Source: Cupriavidus numazuensis
GTDB taxonomy: Bacteria > Pseudomonadota > Gammaproteobacteria > Burkholderiales > Burkholderiaceae
Assembly: GCF_905397435.1 (NCBI RefSeq)
Contig: NZ_CAJPVI010000053.1
Span: 1 to 60,453, forward strand
Reading direction: 5' to 3'
Length of the DNA stretch: 60,453 nucleotides
Shown here: positions 58,872 through 60,453 of the stretch, one piece after another
Layout of the letters: every line of letters starts with the position of its first letter
How positions within the stretch are numbered: the stretch's first letter is position 1
Notes under the pieces: model-generated
Database searches by the model: none
What the model was told of the DNA's origin: nothing
Seen by the model: only the letters and a program-made list of their open reading frames with translations
Made by a program: the position numbers and the translations under genes

Positions 58872-59975
58872 TTAGAAGATGTGCTTCATTCCCACCATGG
58901 CGCCGAGTTGGTTTCCACCGGCATTGGTGTTGGTGCCGGCTTGGCCAGCATTGACTGACAAGGTGAGGTTGCCGCGGTTATCGATATAGCCTGCCGTTGC
59001 GTACACGGAAGTGCGCCTGCTCAAGGCATATGTGCCACGTGCTGCGAACATCCATGCCTTATTGGCGCTGTCGTGGAACCGCTGGTGAAACCCTTCCGCA
59101 TCGACGCTAAAGGCCGGTGTGATAGGAAAGGACGTGCCAAGATAGTAGAGGTCGCTGATTGAAGTTGGGCTCCCTTCATTATTTCGACGGAGCCAGCCAC
59201 CACCAATCTTCGCCTGGCCGAGCATGAAGTAGCCGTTGACGGAAAGCCGATCGTCCTTTAGATCGCTTCTGGTGAGGCCGCCAAAGGCACCGGCACCACC
59301 ACGTTGCGAGTCATATGCGGCCCCGACACTCCATGATGACGTATCGTATTTGAGTAGTACGGACCATTCGCGACAGGCTGATTTGTCCGCTGGGTTTTCT
59401 CCAGCGCAGTTCGTACCGGCGGGGCTCGGCCCCGCATTGACTGAATCGCGACCGAAGCTGTAGGTAGCGCCGATAGTAATGCCACCAAAGGTTCCCTTGT
59501 AGGAAAGGGCGTTATCCGCCCGCGCATTGGGCAGGTAGGTGTCGAACGACCCGGAGCCGAAAATGTTCGGTCCGAGCATGTCCGGCTCCGCCATAGCCCA
59601 GAACAACATCGTATACTGTCGGCCGACCGCGACCTGTCCCCATTGGCCACTAAGCCCAACAAGAGCTTGACGGCCGAAGATGCGCCCCCCTTGATTGGCG
59701 ACGCCGGTGTCTGGCGCAAAGCCCGATTCAAGCCAAAAGAGTGCTTTGTTTCCTGCGCCGAGATCTTCCGTTCCTCGCAGACCCCAGCGCGACGGAACTG
59801 TGCCGGAAAGATTCGGCATGAACGCTACGGAACTTCGGCTTGCACCGACTCCGTTCACAAAGGCAACTCCAGTGTCCACCACGCCGTAGAGCGTCACCCT
59901 GCTCTGTGCGTGAGCAGGCGTCGTTATCAGAGTGACTGTCGCCACCAAGCCAGCGATCTTCGTGTGGAATTTCAT
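58872..59975 (-). CDS. Gram-negative porin, close paralogue of the ferulate-locus porin
   Basis: A 367-residue porin. The signal peptide ends TPAHAQ, followed by SRVTLYGVVDTGVAF, GTVPSRWGLRGTEDLGAG, GRQALVGLSGQWGQVAVGRQYT and the C-terminal GAMVGMKHIF. Whole blocks match the porin at 16596-17711 (LPNARADNALSYKGTFGG against IPNARADNAISYKGTFGG; NPADKSACREWS in both). They are probably recent paralogues or horizontally related copies. CGAGGAGACAAG precedes the ATG on the minus strand. Its substrate may again be an aromatic acid, but no catabolic gene follows it here. Confidence 0.93.
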   Translation of the reverse strand: MKFHTKIAGLVATVTLITTPAHAQSRVTLYGVVDTGVAFVNGVGASRSSVAFMPNLSGTVPSRWGLRGTEDLGAGNKALFWLESGFAPDTGVANQGGRIFGRQALVGLSGQWGQVAVGRQYTMLFWAMAEPDMLGPNIFGSGSFDTYLPNARADNALSYKGTFGGITIGATYSFGRDSVNAGPSPAGTNCAGENPADKSACREWSVLLKYDTSSWSVGAAYDSQRGGAGAFGGLTRSDLKDDRLSVNGYFMLGQAKIGGGWLRRNNEGSPTSISDLYYLGTSFPITPAFSVDAEGFHQRFHDSANKAWMFAARGTYALSRRTSVYATAGYIDNRGNLTLSVNAGQAGTNTNAGGNQLGAMVGMKHIF

Positions 59976-60453
59976 TCTTGTCTCCTCGATTTGTCGTTGT
60001 GTACGCTCCGTGCAGACGTAGGGATACCCACGCCGAGCCCGGGGCGCGTTTTTAATGCAAGAAAAATGTCGATTACCGTTCCGTCGACAGTAGAACAGCG
60101 CCTGGTATCCGGCACTGATGGGTTCTCTGACAAGGAAACATCAAGTCGGATCCGATCTGGATAGTCCGTGAGTGTGAAAAGTCTGGGCGTTAATCCGTCA
60201 CAATCGGCTAAGAATATATTTAGCTAACTCGACGGTTGCGATTACTCTTTAATGGTCACTATCGCCGCAATCTGTGGAAGCATTTGCTATGCCAAGTTTT
60301 CGAGCGCCTGCGCACGGAGCTTCGCACTTCACGGGCCTATAGCCATAGCGTTATACACATCTCAGCGCCCACCGCGGCCCCCAATGAAGCGTTTACCTTC
60401 AGTGATTCGCGAGCATCGCTTGTAAACTTCGTCGAGATCGCGTTTACTTTGGC
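59976..60453. other. Upstream region of the porin and right edge
   Basis: It contains the porin promoter region and a stretch of AT-rich DNA (about 60200-60250). From about 60250 to the edge one plus-strand frame stays open without a stop (NLWKHLLCQVFERLRTELRT...). It might be the start of a gene continuing outside, but the beginning is not clear and I do not recognise it. Confidence 0.35.

Overview
The window looks like accessory DNA from a high-GC betaproteobacterium of the Cupriavidus/Ralstonia/Burkholderia group. The reasons are the Burkholderiales-type trimeric porins, two Bug/TctC solute receptors, an acetone carboxylase operon under a sigma-54 activator, hydroxycinnamate catabolism, and much decayed Tn402-, IS21-, IS5- and IS3-type mobile DNA. 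No rRNA, tRNA, CRISPR array or replication origin was seen. The assignment rests on gene content read by eye, not on a database search.

Layout. (1) 0-2.1 kb: left junction with a truncated DUF3307 gene, a mazEF toxin-antitoxin pair and a repeat remnant. (2) 2.1-12.1 kb: acetone carboxylase locus, with acxR (minus strand), an LRAT-like gene with its own sigma-54 promoter, acxABC behind a second sigma-54 promoter, and a frameshifted acyl-CoA synthetase. GGTGTCCGG-type elements lie upstream of both sigma-54 promoters and are probable AcxR sites. (3) 12.2-25.1 kb: hydroxycinnamate (ferulate/chlorogenate) locus, with a MarR regulator, a tannase/feruloyl-esterase lipoprotein, an MFS importer, a porin, feruloyl-CoA hydratase/lyase, vanillin dehydrogenase, feruloyl-CoA synthetase, acyl-CoA dehydrogenase and an amidohydrolase-2 protein. 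Two nearly identical operators, one before each transcription unit, define a compact MarR regulon. (4) 25.3-28.8 kb: a NIT-ANTAR antiterminator gene, then a sigma-54 promoter, a two-hexaloop ANTAR leader RNA with an overlapping intrinsic terminator, and two PilJ-domain proteins. One of these carries a chemoreceptor-like signalling tip.

(5) 28.9-37.8 kb: a scrap zone with a three-copy repeat, a collapsed cyclase/ATPase gene, tniB-tniQ remnants and IS5/IS3/IS21 fragments, interleaved with intact genes (XRE regulator, SEC-C protein, UPF0182 membrane protein, universal stress protein). (6) 38-41.6 kb: a transglutaminase-like protein and small uncharacterised proteins. (7) 41.6-58.4 kb: a second catabolic cluster with an SDR, an NTF2-fold protein, an alpha/beta hydrolase, two IclR regulators, two carotenoid/stilbene-cleaving oxygenases flanking a CoA ligase, a thiolase, a crotonase with isomerase-type active site, an SDR, two Bug receptors, a porin and an ACAD-type phosphotransferase. 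The substrate is unknown; the order suggests double-bond cleavage followed by CoA activation and chain shortening. (8) 58.9-60 kb: a further porin close in sequence to the one in the ferulate locus.

The most striking element is the nitrate-type module in (4). From sequence alone one can read sigma-54 promoter, predicted start, two A1/G4 hexaloop hairpins, terminator and nitrate-sensor-like effectors in the right order and spacing.
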